Assembly (NCBI GenBank): GCA_026018925.1 | Contig: JAKSZU010000026.1 | Coordinates: forward strand, 15,057,127-15,121,126 | From: Tupaia tana | Taxonomy: Eukaryota > Chordata > Mammalia > Scandentia > Tupaiidae | DNA length: 64,000 bases | Direction of reading: 5' to 3' | Shown: positions 22,795-34,596 of the stretch, piece after piece | Layout of the letters: every line of letters starts with the position of its first letter | Position numbering within the stretch: position 1 is the stretch's first letter | Notes under the pieces: model-generated | Told to the model about the DNA's origin: nothing | What the model saw: the letters and a program-made list of their open reading frames with translations, nothing else | The model's database searches: none | Made by a program: the position numbers and the translations under genes

Positions 22795-22990
22795 GACAGG
22801 AGCTCTGGAGTCAGAGTAAGCAGGGTTCAAATCCTGGTGCCGCCACTCAGTGGCTGTGTGACCTTGGGCAAGTCACCTTACATATCCGCCCCTCGTATTC
22901 CCTCAGGTGGTGGTGAACATTCTACGAACAAGCTCACTGAGTACAGAGCACAGTGCCTGGTGCAGAATCCAGTCGATCATAAGAAGGCAC
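22795..22990 (+). mobile_element. MIR
   Basis: Sense: CTCTGGAGTCAGAGTAAGCA, TCAAATCCTGGTGCCGCC, GCTGTGTGACCTTGGGCAAG, GAGCACAGTGCCTGGTGCA. Confidence 0.9.
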
Positions 22991-23153
22991 TGACGCCTTT
23001 CTGTCTGGTCTTTCTTTCTCCTTCTGTAAACATGTACTGAATACCTTGTCAGGTCCAATTACTATAAAATAATGGACAGCATTCAGCATAGAATAGTTGC
23101 AAATGAACGTGCATCTGTTTGCCTTATAGGAGTCACTTAATTTAAAAGATTCT

Positions 23154-23396
23154 AGGGCTGGTCTCACAGTTTAGTGGTTAAACTCTGTGCAGAGGGAGCA
23201 GATCCCACATAACTGACAATGGTTTGAATCTCAGTCCTGGTGGGTTAGAAAACATGCCAGGCATGTGTGTACATGCCTGGGATCCTGATGGGTGGAGAAA
23301 TGGAGGGAAACTGGAATGTGATGTGACCATTAAGGAGTGCTTTCTCTCTATCCCCCTTTCTCTCTATGTGCATGCCCTCTGGCATAAACTTTTTAA
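23154..23396 (+). mobile_element. SINE-A copy, old
   Basis: Head AGGGCTGGTCTCACAGTTTA; TGGTTTGAATCTCAGTCC; CATGCCTGGGATCCTGATGG; CT-rich tract; CATGCCCTCTGGCATAAACT. Confidence 0.8.
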
Positions 23397-23992
23397 AATT
23401 TGAATGAAATAAAACTAATTTAATTTAAAATTTTTTTAATAAAATAAATTCTAGAAATCCCTCTTTCATCTCTAACCCTGCCCTTCCTTACCAAACCCAG
23501 GCGGAAAACTTTCGTTTAGGTGGGTAAGAGGTGAGACAGCACCAGGGGCGAGTCCTCATCTCTGCACACCCCATCCCAGCCTGGATCTCACATGGCTAAC
23601 CACGGTAATGACTCAGGTAACGCTCTTACCTGAGTAATGATGTTATGGCTGAGTTCCCTCTTTCCTTGAATTGTGGAAGGGATTCATTAATTTCAGCCCC
23701 TAAGGAGCCTTAAGCTCCGTGGTGTAAGGGGACAGAAATCACTGAGCACTAGAATTTCAAGGCCACCGTCCTCACCTTGGTCTTTGTGAACCCAGCTCTC
23801 TGGTGGCCCTTGGTCTTAGTGACTCCAAGAGGCACATGGCCAGGCCCTTGGGTCTAGCTTGCAAGCTGATCTCCCAGCCCACCAGCTGCTCTGGAGACCT
23901 GCTCACCTGTATCTAGACACCTCGTTGCATGGGAGAAATAGCTACTTCACATTCTCCTATTTGCCAAGAGAAAGCTTTGAAGTCAGGTCATT

Positions 23993-24027
23993 TTTTTTAA
24001 AGGCTTTTGCCATAGAACACATGCACT

Positions 24028-24095
<68 letters not shown>

Positions 24096-24284
24096 CAGTG
24101 AGAGGGAAAATGAGAACCACTCCCCGGGGGAGGGATGGCCATGCTGCAATCCCGTCTCCTCCATTCTCCTCTCAGGATTTTGGGCTTGCGCACACACTCA
24201 CCCTGAGTGATTTTGAAGCCACCGGGCCCAGGGCTCAGACTGTTGTCAGTATGTGTGAGTTCAGCACCTTAATACCATACCACC
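23993..24284 (-). mobile_element. SINE-A copy with expanded (GA)n, 15-bp TSD
   Basis: Reverse. It is flanked by perfect 15-bp duplications TGAAGTCAGGTCATT at 23978-23992 and 24285-24299. Its purine tract is expanded to about 28 GA units at 24033-24088. Confidence 0.93.
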
Positions 24285-24509
24285 TGAAGTCAGGTCATTA
24301 GGTGACCAGGACGCAGCCAGGAGTCACTGAGGCTGAATACTTCCCAAGCTGTTCTTATTTTCAGCACTAGAGGTGGAAGTCAGGAGGCCTTCCCTTGGGT
24401 TTTCTGTTATAGGATTTAATGAACAAAGGCCCTGCCCAGGGGCAAGAGAGGAGGCTGAAGCAGGGGTGGGGGGCTGGGGGAAAAGACTGGCTGCAAGGAC
24501 TGCAGGCTT

Positions 24510-24700
24510 TGGAAGCAGCTAGAACTGAGTTTGGGTCCCAGTTTTATTACTGAGCTCCCTATGTGAGCTCGAACAAGAAGTTTGTCATCTTCTAGCTCAG
24601 TTCACTCATCTGCAAAGTGGGCGTGATCCCAGTGCCCACCACAGGGCTGTTGAAAGGAATCAATGAAATGTCCTCATCCCACACCACAATGTTTCATCAA
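24510..24700 (+). mobile_element. MIR
   Basis: Sense: GGAAGCAGCTAGAACTGAGT, TTCACTCATCTGCAAAGTGG, CACAGGGCTGTTGAAAGGAA. Confidence 0.8.
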
Positions 24701-25085
24701 AGAACGTCCCTTCCCACTACATCATGTGCAAAAATGGCTTCGGTCATGTAGGAGGCAGAATTCAAACCAAGCCGTGGTTGGATTACACTGTTGATCTTAC
24801 CGCTTTGCGCAGCTCTCAGAAAAGCTTGCCAAAATGGTGACTGCAGCTGCTGCAGCTGCTAGGAAGTTCCGGCATGCTTCATGAGCCTTGTCTCGTACAG
24901 ACGACAGCAGAACCCAGAGCTAGCTCGGGCACGTCATTACGAGCACGTGTAAGTGCTGTCGCAGTTGAAGTTCAAACTTCCTCCTCCGTGAATAAATTCC
25001 TGTGGTTTCTGCATTAATTTTAGTGAAGCTAGATGGTCACTTATATGTGTTTTCAAAGATCGTCAAAATTTTGGACACAATTATG
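24688..25085 (+). repeat. Unclassified interspersed repeat X, copy 1
   Basis: Colinear with 31880-32285. Shared blocks include CAATGTTTCATC, a TGCAAAA(A)TGGCT block, CCGTGGTTG/CCATGGTTG, TGCAGCTGCTAGGAAGTTCC and TCACTTATATGTGTTTT. I do not recognise the family; no coding frame is retained. Confidence 0.7.
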
Positions 25086-25228
25086 GGCTGACGGACGAGT
25101 CGGAAGAGGGCCAGAGAGGAGTAGCAGACAGGCATCATTGTATCATTGTCAAGGGGTTTAGAAGAGACACACCCGGAAAGAACTGAATTTCAGTGAAGTT
25201 GGAGTGCATGTGTAAAGAGCAGTGACAG

Positions 25229-25508
25229 CGACCAGCAGATGGTATGGCAGTGACATCACTGGAATTCCACATAGCCAACCATGGTTTGAGTCCTGGACCA
25301 GGTAGCTTGAAAATTATGCCAGGCACATGTGCATGCATGCCCAAGATCCCAGGAGAATGGAGGAGAACAGACTGTGGCATGGCCATGCTCCCAGGAGGTG
25401 ATTTCTCACTTTCCCTTTCGCTGTCACTGCCCCTGTCTCTGTCTCTCTCAGATGAGGGCATGTACCCTAAGGTAAAACCTTTAAAAAAAAAAAAGAAGAA
25501 GAAGAAGA
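25229..25508 (+). mobile_element. SINE-A copy with 9-bp TSD
   Basis: Head CGACCAGCAGATGGTATGGC, GGTTTGAGTCCTGGACC, tail AAGGTAAAACCTTTAAAAAA. Flanked by CAGTGACAG at 25220-25228 and 25509-25517. Confidence 0.9.
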
Positions 25509-25584
25509 CAGTGACAGGTGAAATTTCAGGTAGGTGCTACCCAGGATGGAAAGGCAGCTTCTTGTAGAAATGGGCAGAACCATT

Positions 25585-25830
25585 TGTACATTTATTCAGC
25601 TAATGTTTATTGAGTGCCTACTATGGACCAAGCACTATCAGAGGCAGGAGGGAAACAACAGTGAAAAAAAAAAAAAAAAAACCTCCCTCCCCTGGTGGGA
25701 TTTATGTGCTGGATCGGGGATGGGAGGTGGGCGGACAGTAAAGGAGGTAAATTGGTAAAGCAGATCATATGATCGGATCATGCCAGGTGCTAAGAAGAAC
25801 ATGGCAGGGAAAGGAGACAGGAAGTGCCAG
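25585..25830 (+). mobile_element. Old L2/MIR-type fragment
   Basis: TAATGTTTATTGAGTGCCTA and ACTATGGACCAAGCACTATC match the common L2-type text. An A18 run interrupts it at about 25664-25681. Confidence 0.5.
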
Positions 25831-26134
25831 AGTAGGGGGCTGCAACTTTAATTAAAAACGGTCAGGGAAAGTCTCACACCTGAACAAGAATTTTGGAAAA
25901 ATAGCAATCGGTGTGGTCCAGGTCATTTCTTGTCCTCCTGAAGCATCCCTGAGGCATGGATTTGAATTTGCCCTGAAGGTTTGGTTTTGTTTTAAAACCC
26001 AGAGCAATCGTGGGACTGTTACTTCCAGAAGCTCCCTGGTAATGGGGATTGGATTAGCCTCAAGCTATTCCATGTATGGTTCCTGGAACTACAGCAGCCG
26101 TCTCAGCTGATAGCTGGTTAGAAATGTACACCTT

Positions 26135-26395
26135 TATGGACAGTCCTGTGGTTATGAGAGCTGGATCCCACAGGGCTGATTTCTCTCTTCAAATTCTGAC
26201 CCCAGCAACTTGAGAAAGATCCTGGATATGTGAGCATGAGTGTCCCAAATCCCAACAGGATGGAGAAATGGAGAAGGGATTGTGGCATGGCCATGTCCCA
26301 TTGGGGGGGGGGGGGGTGCTTTCTACCTCTCCCTGTCTCCGTCTTTTTCTGGTAAGGGCATGTGCCCTCTTGACAATTAAAATAAGAAAGAAATG
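26135..26395 (+). mobile_element. SINE-A copy, old
   Basis: CCACAGGGCTGATTTCTCTC, AGGATGGAGAAATGGAGAAG, GTGGCATGGCCATGTCCC, G14 run at 26304-26317, GTAAGGGCATGTGCCCTCTT. Confidence 0.8.
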
Positions 26396-26539
26396 CACAA
26401 CCTCAGGCCCTACCCAGACCTGTAGAATAAGAATTTACATTTTAAGATGGTCCTGGTGATTCTCATGCATATTAAAGTTGGAGAAACACTGCTCTGGGTG
26501 ATCTCCAAATTCCCTTTCTGCTGCTTTTCTTTTTCTAGA

Positions 26540-26707
26540 TTATGGGTCTCAAACTTGAGCCTGTACCAGAATCCCCTAAAGAGTTTGTTAAAACACAAAT
26601 CCCAAGGGCCCCACTCTGGGGTAGGACTCTCAGAATTTGCATTTCTAACAAGTTTCCAGCTGCTCCTGATGCTGCTGGTCCTGGGACCCTCCTTTGAGAA
26701 GCACTGC
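26540..26707 (+). mobile_element. MER5A (hAT-Charlie)
   Basis: Near-full-length: GGGTCTCAAACTTGAGCCTG, GAGTTTGTTAAAACACA, CTCAGAATTTGCATTTCTAA, CTGATGCTGCTGGTCCTGGG, TTTGAGAAGCACTGC. Another MER5-like scrap precedes it at 26419-26496. Confidence 0.95.
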
Positions 26708-26719
26708 TCTCTCTGTATA

Positions 26720-26800
26720 TAGGGTGGTGGGAAAAGTCATGACAAGTTTTTGCATCGAAAACCAGAAAAATACATCATGACTTTTCCAATGACCAAATAG
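26720..26800. mobile_element. Mariner-like MITE
   Basis: About 80 bp with terminal inverted repeats GGTGGTGGGAAAAGTCATGA and TCATGACTTTTCCAATGACC, next to TA. A related half element is at 43765-43815. Its size suits an internally deleted Tc1/mariner element. Confidence 0.75.
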
Positions 26801-26821
26801 AAGTAGTAGTTTTAAAAACAC

Positions 26822-27020
26822 CAGGGCCAACTGGGGTGCAGTGGTAAGGCAACTGGAGTTGTGTAGGAAAGGTCCTGGTTTTATATCCTGGGTCCTTCCT
26901 GAGCGTGCTGGGTACATGGCCTGTGGTTGGGGCTGTTTGAGGGGGTGGATTACAGTGTGAAATCCCTGTCATGGCTGTGTCTTTCTCTCTGTCTCTCTCT
27001 TTCATGGATAAACTTTAAGA
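26822..27020 (+). mobile_element. SINE-B copy
   Basis: GGGCCAACTGGGGTGCAGTG, TACATGGCCTGTGGTTGGGG, TGAAATCCCTGTCATGGC, CT-rich tract, ATGGATAAACTTTAAG. Confidence 0.8.
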
Positions 27021-27199
27021 AAACCAAACTTCCGGACACTCCTTAATGTGCGATCTTTATTGTAAAGATGGACAGACTTTGCTGAATGTTTTTCAGATTC
27101 TTCTGCTCTCATTCACCTGAGCCTCGCTCTGTTCATTGGTCTCATTCATTATCCTTTTCCCACTACATATTTGTATGATGAGTCAAAAAAGTAACACGT

Positions 27200-27420
27200 G
27201 ACTAGGAACCCAGGCTGGAGGCCACACACACCTGTGTTTGAATCCTGGCCCTGTGCTCGTCTGGTCCTGTGGCTGCTGCTGAGTCTCAGTTTCTTACTCT
27301 GCAAAATGGGGACAGTAGCAACCCCATTTTATTTTTAGAACACCGAGTAAGGTAATTGCTTGATAAATGCCCATCCTAGGACCTGGCCTATTATAAGTGC
27401 TTAATTAATGAAAGCTGATA
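27200..27420 (+). mobile_element. MIR
   Basis: Sense: TGTTTGAATCCTGGCCCTGT, TCAGTTTCTTACTCTGCAAA, TATTATAAGTGCTTAATTAA. Confidence 0.85.
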
Positions 27421-28235
27421 CTATGAATTAACTTTGGGGTACCCCTCCACCCAGGAAGCCAGAAAACTTCTCTTTCATGTTGAACCCCCTTCCCTCCTGC
27501 TTCGAATTAATGCCCACTTCCTCCGGAATTATCATCAGCTGTCTTGTTGGCGTTCTGAATGGAGAGATTAATGAACTAATAGGAAATTAAGGCTCAGAAA
27601 GCAATTTGCAGTTATCTAAATTGAGGCGTTTTCATCTAATAGGTTCATGAGCGCGGAACGGAGTTGTGTGGCGAGCAGTAGCGTGTCAGCACAATCCCCG
27701 CATTGTCTGAGGACTGTGGACTCAGCTGGCAGGAGTTTGCCTTTGCAGTAGATGCTGATGGATCCCCCAGCCCTTCCACCGTGTGCTGTCTGCATCCTTC
27801 TCCCTTGTCAGGGTCCTTCCACCTGTTTCTGCACACTGAGGCCTGGGTCCTCGAAAATCTTTCCCCTGTCTGCATTTCTTGCAGGAAAATGCACAACAGG
27901 GCTTCGGGTGATGTGTGCTCTAGAAAATGAAAGGCTGAACCAGGTGCATTTTTATTTCTGCACATATTAGAATGTGGAGGGAGGAGGACGTCTCCCAAAG
28001 CCACCAATGGAAGAGCAGCATTTTGGCTGTCTCCAGGCTTGTTCTGGTGCCCCATTCTCTCTCACAGATTGTGCTTTGGTTTTGGCTAAGCATCTGCCCT
28101 GTGGGGATTCTTGCTTCCACTCGGGTATGAAGGAGAAAAGGACACACTTGCTGTCCTTGGATTGCTCATAGTCACTGTCGATTTTCAAGATGTGGTCTAG
28201 CCTCACCTGCCGCAGGGTCAAGGTAAAAGCTTAAA

Positions 28236-28393
28236 ATAGCAGGTAGCCAAGTGGTTAAGGCAGTTTGGATTTCACATGGACAACTGTATGGTTTGAGTCC
28301 CAGACCTGGTGGTTTGAATTCACACTGGGCACATGTGCATGCATGCCCAAAATCCCAATAGGAGAATGGTGACATTGGCATCCACCAAGGGTA

Positions 28394-28424
<31 letters not shown>

Positions 28425-28462
28425 TGGCAAACACACGTGCCCTATAGAAAAAAACAACAATG
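28236..28462 (+). mobile_element. SINE-A copy
   Basis: Head AGCAGGTAGCCAAGTGGTTA; GGTTTGAGTCCCAGACCTGG; GCATGCATGCCCAAAATCCC; (CT)n tract; ACACACGTGCCCTATAGAAA. Flanking text looks like a split MER5-type element. Confidence 0.88.
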
Positions 28463-29971
28463 AAAACTTCCAAGCCCCTCCCAGACTCTGAAAGGGATAG
28501 AGCCTAGAGAGTTGCATTTTTAATTAGCCACCCAGATAATTTGCGATTGTGCTTAAATGGGAATGAGGAACTTGACTCTAGATGGAGCAATACTACCATT
28601 GGGTGGAAAGTGATGTGGGTTACCTGGGTTGGGGGTACATTGTGCACATCAAGGGAGGCTATCCCAGGGGACTGCAAAGCCACGTCTTAGAGGAAGAGGA
28701 ATGAGCCAGGTAAGGCAGTGTAGGGGAGTTCTGAAACAGCGCAGGCAAAAGCTTGGACAGGGACTGGAAAGGCCTTGAGCGTATGTTGCCATTGTTTGTA
28801 GTAGGCAGGCCTAGGGTAGAGTGAAGACTGGTTCCGCCTGGAAACCGGAGCCCGGGGCCCTGCTCATGGGGATGGACGAACAACATGTTGCCTTGACTCG
28901 GCTGCTGCCTGAAGCTCCCGCTGAGGAGGTAGGTGATCAGTGTCCATCCAGCCCTCCTCCTGAGAGAGCAGTCTTGGCCTCTGGAGCCCTTATCATCTGA
29001 GGGCGGGTTGTTTTCCAAGGACAAGGCCATGGGTGGAGCACGTGGGGTCAGGATCGCCCTTCCTCTGGACAGCAGAGCAAGGAGCAGCCAGCAGGAGCCC
29101 TGATGGTCTCGGGGTCACCTGCTCTCAGGGCCTTGGACTGGAAGGTGTGATAGCCAAGGGATTTCAGAGGACCTGGTAGACACTTAAGACTGATTCTTTG
29201 GGATCAAGGAGTGCTCACGCCTCTATTCGGAAGGCAGAATGGTAAAATCAGTGGCCTTTGAGCTCACCACATGGTTTTTGGGGTCCTGTTCAGATTCCCA
29301 ATGACCTTTAGCACCTGCTGCTGCTCATGTCTGGCTGTAGTTCGGATAGACCCCCCGACCCCATTCATGTGTTGAGCTGTTGTAATGGGTTAAAACTTGA
29401 TTCAGTTATGTGTGGAAAGGTGAGCTTTTTGGGAGAGATCAGGATTACGGTCACCAGGGCAAGGACCCCATGACTGACTCTCAAGGGCAGAGACACCCAT
29501 AGAACACAGACCACTCTGTCTGCCATGCCAGAAGATCCCCCTCCCCCCGAGAGGTGGCTCCTGCACTTGGACCTCTAAACCAGAAGCTGGTTCGCTGCTC
29601 TCTAAAACTACCCACACTCAAGTTCTCTGTTGCTGGCAACAGAGCAGACAAGAATATGGTTTATACCTGTGACTTTCCCTGGAGGCTGGCCCTCGAGTGA
29701 TTGCAGCTGCCTCCTCCGGGCCTCTCTCTTTTCCCAGGTGGCTCTGAGCTAGTAGTTACCTGGTTCAAGGAGGAAAAGCCCAGCCTCCTTAGCTCAAGGC
29801 AGGCAGCCTCCCTGGTTAATTTATGCCCCAGCGCCCCCTCCAGCATCAGGTTGACACAGGATACCCCAGAACAACATCCTTGCCTCTTCCTGGACCTTTC
29901 TTGCCTTTCCCACAGTGAAGAAGGTTTGTTCTAAATGCACTTCTCACTTGCAAAATACTCATCTCCGTTGG

Positions 29972-30283
29972 AAAAAAAAAAAAAAAAAAAAAAAAAAAAC
30001 TGAAAGAACTGGAAGATCTAATAGCAGGGAAGGCAACTGCAGATACTAGAGACAGTATGGGAGAGGTAATGGGAATGAGTAATTGAGGGCGGAAGGGAGG
30101 GATTCAGGGAACAAACAACACACTTAATAGACACAAAAATGAAAAGTTGTCTGTTGATGATAATGTATATGGTAATATTGTTTTGACTAATGTGCACTGT
30201 ATTCATGCTGGGAAAAACCATGTTGTACACGGTAAAGAGGTGCAATGATTAATTGTAAAAATTAAAAAAAAAAAAAAAGATTT
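29972..30283 (+). mobile_element. Possible retroposed 3' end between two A-runs
   Basis: A28 at 29972-29999 and an A-run at about 30268-30281 bracket 268 bp ending TTGTAAAAATTAAAAA. The distal part resembles a LINE-1 3' end in layout (purine-rich stretch, then ACACACTTAATAGACACA). No reading frame is preserved. It could also be a processed noncoding transcript. Confidence 0.35.
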
Positions 30284-30324
30284 AGAGAGCCTAACTTTCG
30301 GCCGTAAAATACCAACAGGAATAG

Positions 30325-30430
30325 ACTGCAGAGCCAGAGAGAGCTGAATTCAAGTCCTGGCTCTGCCACTTTCTTGCTGTGTAATTCTGGGGAAATTTCT
30401 AAATCTCTCTGATGTGCATCAAGGCTCATC
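30325..30430 (+). mobile_element. MIR
   Basis: GAATTCAAGTCCTGGCTCTG and CCACTTTCTTGCTGTGTAAT. Confidence 0.85.
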
Positions 30431-30728
30431 CAGTGTGATAAGATGTGTCCCTGTCCCAATCATTAGTGACTTGAGGATTCCTCCAAATTGGAATTTAAAA
30501 ATAAGTTATCCAGCATTTATTTATTTGCAGGAACTGGTTTTCTGTGAATACAAAGTATGAAAAGAAACATACTCACATTAAATCACTTCCATGGGTTGAA
30601 GTTCTGGAAAATTGAGCATTTTTTTTTTTTTTTTGGTAGTTCCTATTTCCCTTTTTTGTTTGCTTGTTTGCGATTTTCTGAATTTTTTAGCCAGCTTCTT
30701 TGGAGACAGGTTAGAGTATATTTTGGGG

Positions 30729-30939
30729 CTTCACAACCTCAGTGCTGTTGGTGTGTAGGGCCAGATAATTTTCGGTGGTGGGAACTGTCCTATCCTCTGT
30801 GAATGCTGTGCATTCTCCGACCTCTACTCGCTAGATGCCAATAACATCCCCCACCCCCAGAGTGACAATCATAAATGTATGCAGGCATTACCTACTCTCT
30901 CCAGGGGGTCAAAATTGCCCTGAGTGGAGAGCCACTGGT
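30729..30939 (-). mobile_element. MER20 (hAT-Charlie)
   Basis: Antisense: CACAACCTCAGTGCTGTTGG, GGCCAGATAATTTTCGGTGG, CTCGCTAGATGCCAATAACA, GAGTGGAGAGCCACTGG. Confidence 0.92.
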
Positions 30940-31379
30940 TTATGTAACAAATCACTCATTCCTATCAATGGGACTGTGCTTCGAAGCAGGGTACCCACTT
31001 GCAGTTGCTTTCCCTGCGCATGTACCCATTACTAAAATAGTCAACCTATGAGGTGAATTATTGGATTCATCCTGAAAGTCTATAGGGTGGATTAGGGTTG
31101 TGAGCTCTGTAATTATGCAGGGATTATAGGGATTACAATCCCAATTACATTAAAGAGTGATTGACCCTCCTGGTTTGTGTCGGACTCTCTCAGGTTTCCA
31201 CCCAAGTACCTGGGGAGCCCTCAGGCATTCCTCGGTGGGTCTCCTTACACTAGAGGCAGGGCTGTGCCAGGTGACGACATGTGTGCTCCATAGGACTGAG
31301 ACCGTGATCATTTCCCTAGTAAGAGGAGTGTGTTTGGAAACCTGAGTTAGCAGAGTTTCCAGTGTACTCTAGTGGTTTT

Positions 31380-31439
31380 TACTATTACCATTCATGATAG
31401 AGCATGTGCACATGCATGAGGAAGAGAAACAATGAGGGG

Positions 31440-31486
<47 letters not shown>

Positions 31487-31652
31487 CAAACTACAAAACT
31501 ACACATGGCTTAGCCACACTGTGATCCCCAGGGTTCTGGCACATGCCCGGCCTGTTTTCAGGCCAGCCCAGCCAGGGTCTTGAACCACAGTGAGCATGTG
31601 GCTTCCAGCTCTGAAGTACACTACAGGCTGGGCTCCAGTGGCGTTTAAGGCC
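31380..31652 (-). mobile_element. SINE-A copy, old, expanded (GA)n
   Basis: Reverse: GAGCATGTGCACATGCATGA, (GA)n at 31443-31483, TCTTGAACCACAGTGAGCAT, TACACTACAGGCTGGGC. Confidence 0.7.
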
Positions 31653-31879
31653 CTTTATACAAGTCCTTTCCTCTCCTGCCTGAAGTAGCTGTTTGGACAT
31701 GCTTCCACTTGTTTCGTTCCATGTAAGCAGTTACTTTACTGATTTTCACTTAAATGAGCCATGCACTCCTTCTCCCAGTTTTGCTGTGTTAGTGGATCTT
31801 TTCACTTGGATTCGACATGCTCTCTGGTTTCCTTCTCGGCCTGTGTGTCCTCCTCGTCTAGTGTTCTTGCATCCAAATA

Positions 31880-32285
31880 CAATGTTTCATCTGAAAATTG
31901 CCCGGTTTTGCAAAATGGCTGCAGCTACAGGTGATGAGGGGATAAAACTGTGAAATATGCCATGGTTGTTTTGAGCCACTGAGCGCACTAATTTGCCCAG
32001 AACTTTAAAAACAAGAAATGCTGAGTGCTGATGTTGCAGCTGCTACGAAGTTCCTGGAAGCTTCAGGAATTTGTACAACAGGCAGGATATTGGCAGGATA
32101 TAATTATGAGCATGCATCGCAGAGATCACCAGCTTGAATCTTGAACTTACTTTTCCATTAATAGAAACACTTTAGTTTTTGCAGTAATTATAATGGGAAG
32201 TAATGGTCCCTTATATGGATTTTTACCTATTATAAGCAAAAATGTGGGTCCATTTATAGTTGTATGTGAGAGATGATCATAATTT
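31880..32285 (+). repeat. Unclassified interspersed repeat X, copy 2
   Basis: Partner of 24688-25085, about 7.2 kb apart. This copy is less GC-rich. The best shared block is TTGCAGCTGCTACGAAGTTC. Confidence 0.7.
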
Positions 32286-32349
32286 TACTGGAGGCTGAGA
32301 TGGGAATAAGATGTGATAATGATGATAATAATAATGACGATGATACCAT

Positions 32350-32570
32350 AAGTGAAGGCTTACCAAATTACATGCACAATCTCATTGGGTCTTTGTAACA
32401 CCCACAAAAGGTAGGTAGAATCTATTATTATCCCCATTTTACAGATGAGGAAACAGGAGCTTTCAGAAGTAAATGGTTGGTCCAAAGTCTCATGGTGGGT
32501 GGATCTGTTATTCAAACTCTTTGATTCAAGATCAGAGTCAAACCACCAGATTTTAACTCTCTTTACACAA
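32350..32570 (-). mobile_element. MIR
   Basis: Antisense: TTATCCCCATTTTACAGATG, AGGAAACAGGAGCTTTCAGA. Confidence 0.88.
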
Positions 32571-32649
32571 AGTGCTGGCGGCCACACGGTAGACCAGCGT
32601 CAAATGCTGGTCCCCATTCTTCTTCCCCTTAAATTAAACCATCAGAGCA

Positions 32650-32760
32650 GAACACTAGGAAAGTCTTTGGAAAGTTCACAAAAAATTCATGTTACCAAAA
32701 TATTGTGCATGAATTTCAAAAAATGTTTTTGCTCCAAAAGAAACTCATAATTTTGTAAAA
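32650..32760. mobile_element. Mariner-like MITE fragment
   Basis: CTTTGGAAAGTTCACAAAAA and TGCATGAATTTCAAAAAATG resemble the elements at 36030 and 45325. Confidence 0.5.
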
Positions 32761-32956
32761 GTATATTTATTTCTTCTAAGGGAGAGAGAAAGGCTGGCCA
32801 AGCAGGGTCTTCACACCACAGTCTGCCCCTAGTTTCAGTCGGCCCAGATCATGGCCGCATACACCCAGCATGCTCACAGAGGCCCTGGGATACGAACACA
32901 AGACCTTCCCCTTATGGGGCCAGTTGTGATACCACTAGACCACCACCCGGCCCCCA
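32760..32956 (-). mobile_element. SINE-B copy
   Basis: Reverse: TATATTTATTTCTTCTAAGG, GCAGGGTCTTCACACCACAG, AAGACCTTCCCCTTATGGGG, ACCACCACCCGGCCC. Confidence 0.8.
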
Positions 32957-33734
32957 AACTCATACTTTAATTCCACTTTTCCACTCACCTTTCCAAGTCC
33001 CCTCCCATGAGAATTGGGTCTGAGTGTTGACCCTGGGCCGAGCCGTTCATCTTCTCCTCATCGCTCCCCGAGCATGCGATGGTCTCCTGCCTTGAGTGAA
33101 AACTAGCAAATGGACCTCCATGTCCTGATGAACACCTCTAGGTCTAGGGAGCCAAGAAGACTCTTGTCCGTCTTTCTCAGAGAAGGAGGGGACGTGAGGG
33201 GAGAGGGCGGGCATCACCCATCGGTGCTAAATGCCCCGCTTCTAGTAGGTGTTCTCTATGGAGAGACCAGGCTGGGGCTTTCTCCGTGATGTTCATGAAT
33301 GGCTGGAGCCTGAAGCCAGCTTTCTGTCAGTCCTCCCTTCCACCTTTGCTCATGTAGGTCGTTGGTGGGATTTTCTTTCTATGAGTTGTAGGCTAGAGGG
33401 CTGAACCCTACTGAGTTGTCAGCAGCGGGGAAGAGACGTGTTGCCATCCTGCTCTGAGGACGTACCGCGGCATTTCTAGAAGCACCGACTCAAAAGAGAG
33501 CCCGCAGGGGAGCTGAACGAAACCCAGATGCTCAGCTTGGGTATTCAGTGACCCAAGCCCCCCCTGCGAAGGGTGTAGTGATTTGGTTTGGCGATTTTGC
33601 AGCTTTGAAGAGCTCTTAATGCAGTGACCTGGGAAAAGCAAAGCAGATACAGGGAGTAAGGGAGATAATGAGAGAGGGACTTTGCTGCCTTTTAATTGCA
33701 AGTATCCGCTGCCCACAGAGGGGCTTCCCAAAAT

Positions 33735-34265
33735 GCTTATCCAGCATTGACGTCTCTTAAAAATCCTTCATTAGTTCCTCCCTCCTCTCTGGATAAACTC
33801 CAATCTTATGGTGAGAACCTGCACCATCCCTTGTTTACCGCTCCTTTGGCTCCTCTCCTCCCTTTCCTCTCATTCCTCTCCTCCTCACGCCTGGAGCTCC
33901 AGCTTCCTTGCACCATCAACCCCCACAGCAGGCTGTGTGCTCACTCATGACATGTCTTTGCACCCACTTCTGCCTGGAGCTTTTTGGCACACCTCTGCTA
34001 GCTCCCGTTTATCTTTCAAGCTGAGCTTCCTCCAGGAAGCCCTCCATGACTTCTCTAGATCTAAAGTGCCACATTCCTGCCTTCCCCTGTCCTACATATA
34101 ACATACATTATGTTGTCTTTGTCCATTTCCCTTCCTGTCTCCCCAGCTAGACTTGTAACCATCGGCAGATAGACTTGTGTCCGGCTTACTCACTGTTTCC
34201 ACCCCCGGGGCTAGCATAGCACCTGCCACATAGTAGGTGCTTGGTAAATAAGTGTTGGCTGAACA
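33735..34265 (+). mobile_element. L2 LINE 3' end
   Basis: CTCTGGATAAACTCCAATCT, GCTGAGCTTCCTCCAGGAAG, CATGACTTCTCTAG and GCCACATAGTAGGTGCTTGG follow L2 order over 500 bp. Confidence 0.9.
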
Positions 34266-34596
34266 GTCTCAGTGGGAGTCTTTGGAGGGAAATGATTTCT
34301 GCCAAGGTCAAACCCTGAAAACCTGGTTCAAATCTAGATGGGGTCATTTCTAGGAGGCAATTTGGAGATGAGTGGAAAGATATTTATGCTTAAAACCACA
34401 AGAGATGGGTTCACATGCTTGGTAGACTCTAAGACCCTGAAAGAGAGAAGTCTTGCTCTATTTAACTATTAGACTCCCAGTGCCTGGCACAGGACATAGC
34501 ACAGAGGAGGAGCCCAAGACTGTCTTCCACATGCAGTGAGAGTAAATCCTCCTGACAGCCCTTTACTGTTTGTATGGGTGGGATGCTTCCTGGACC

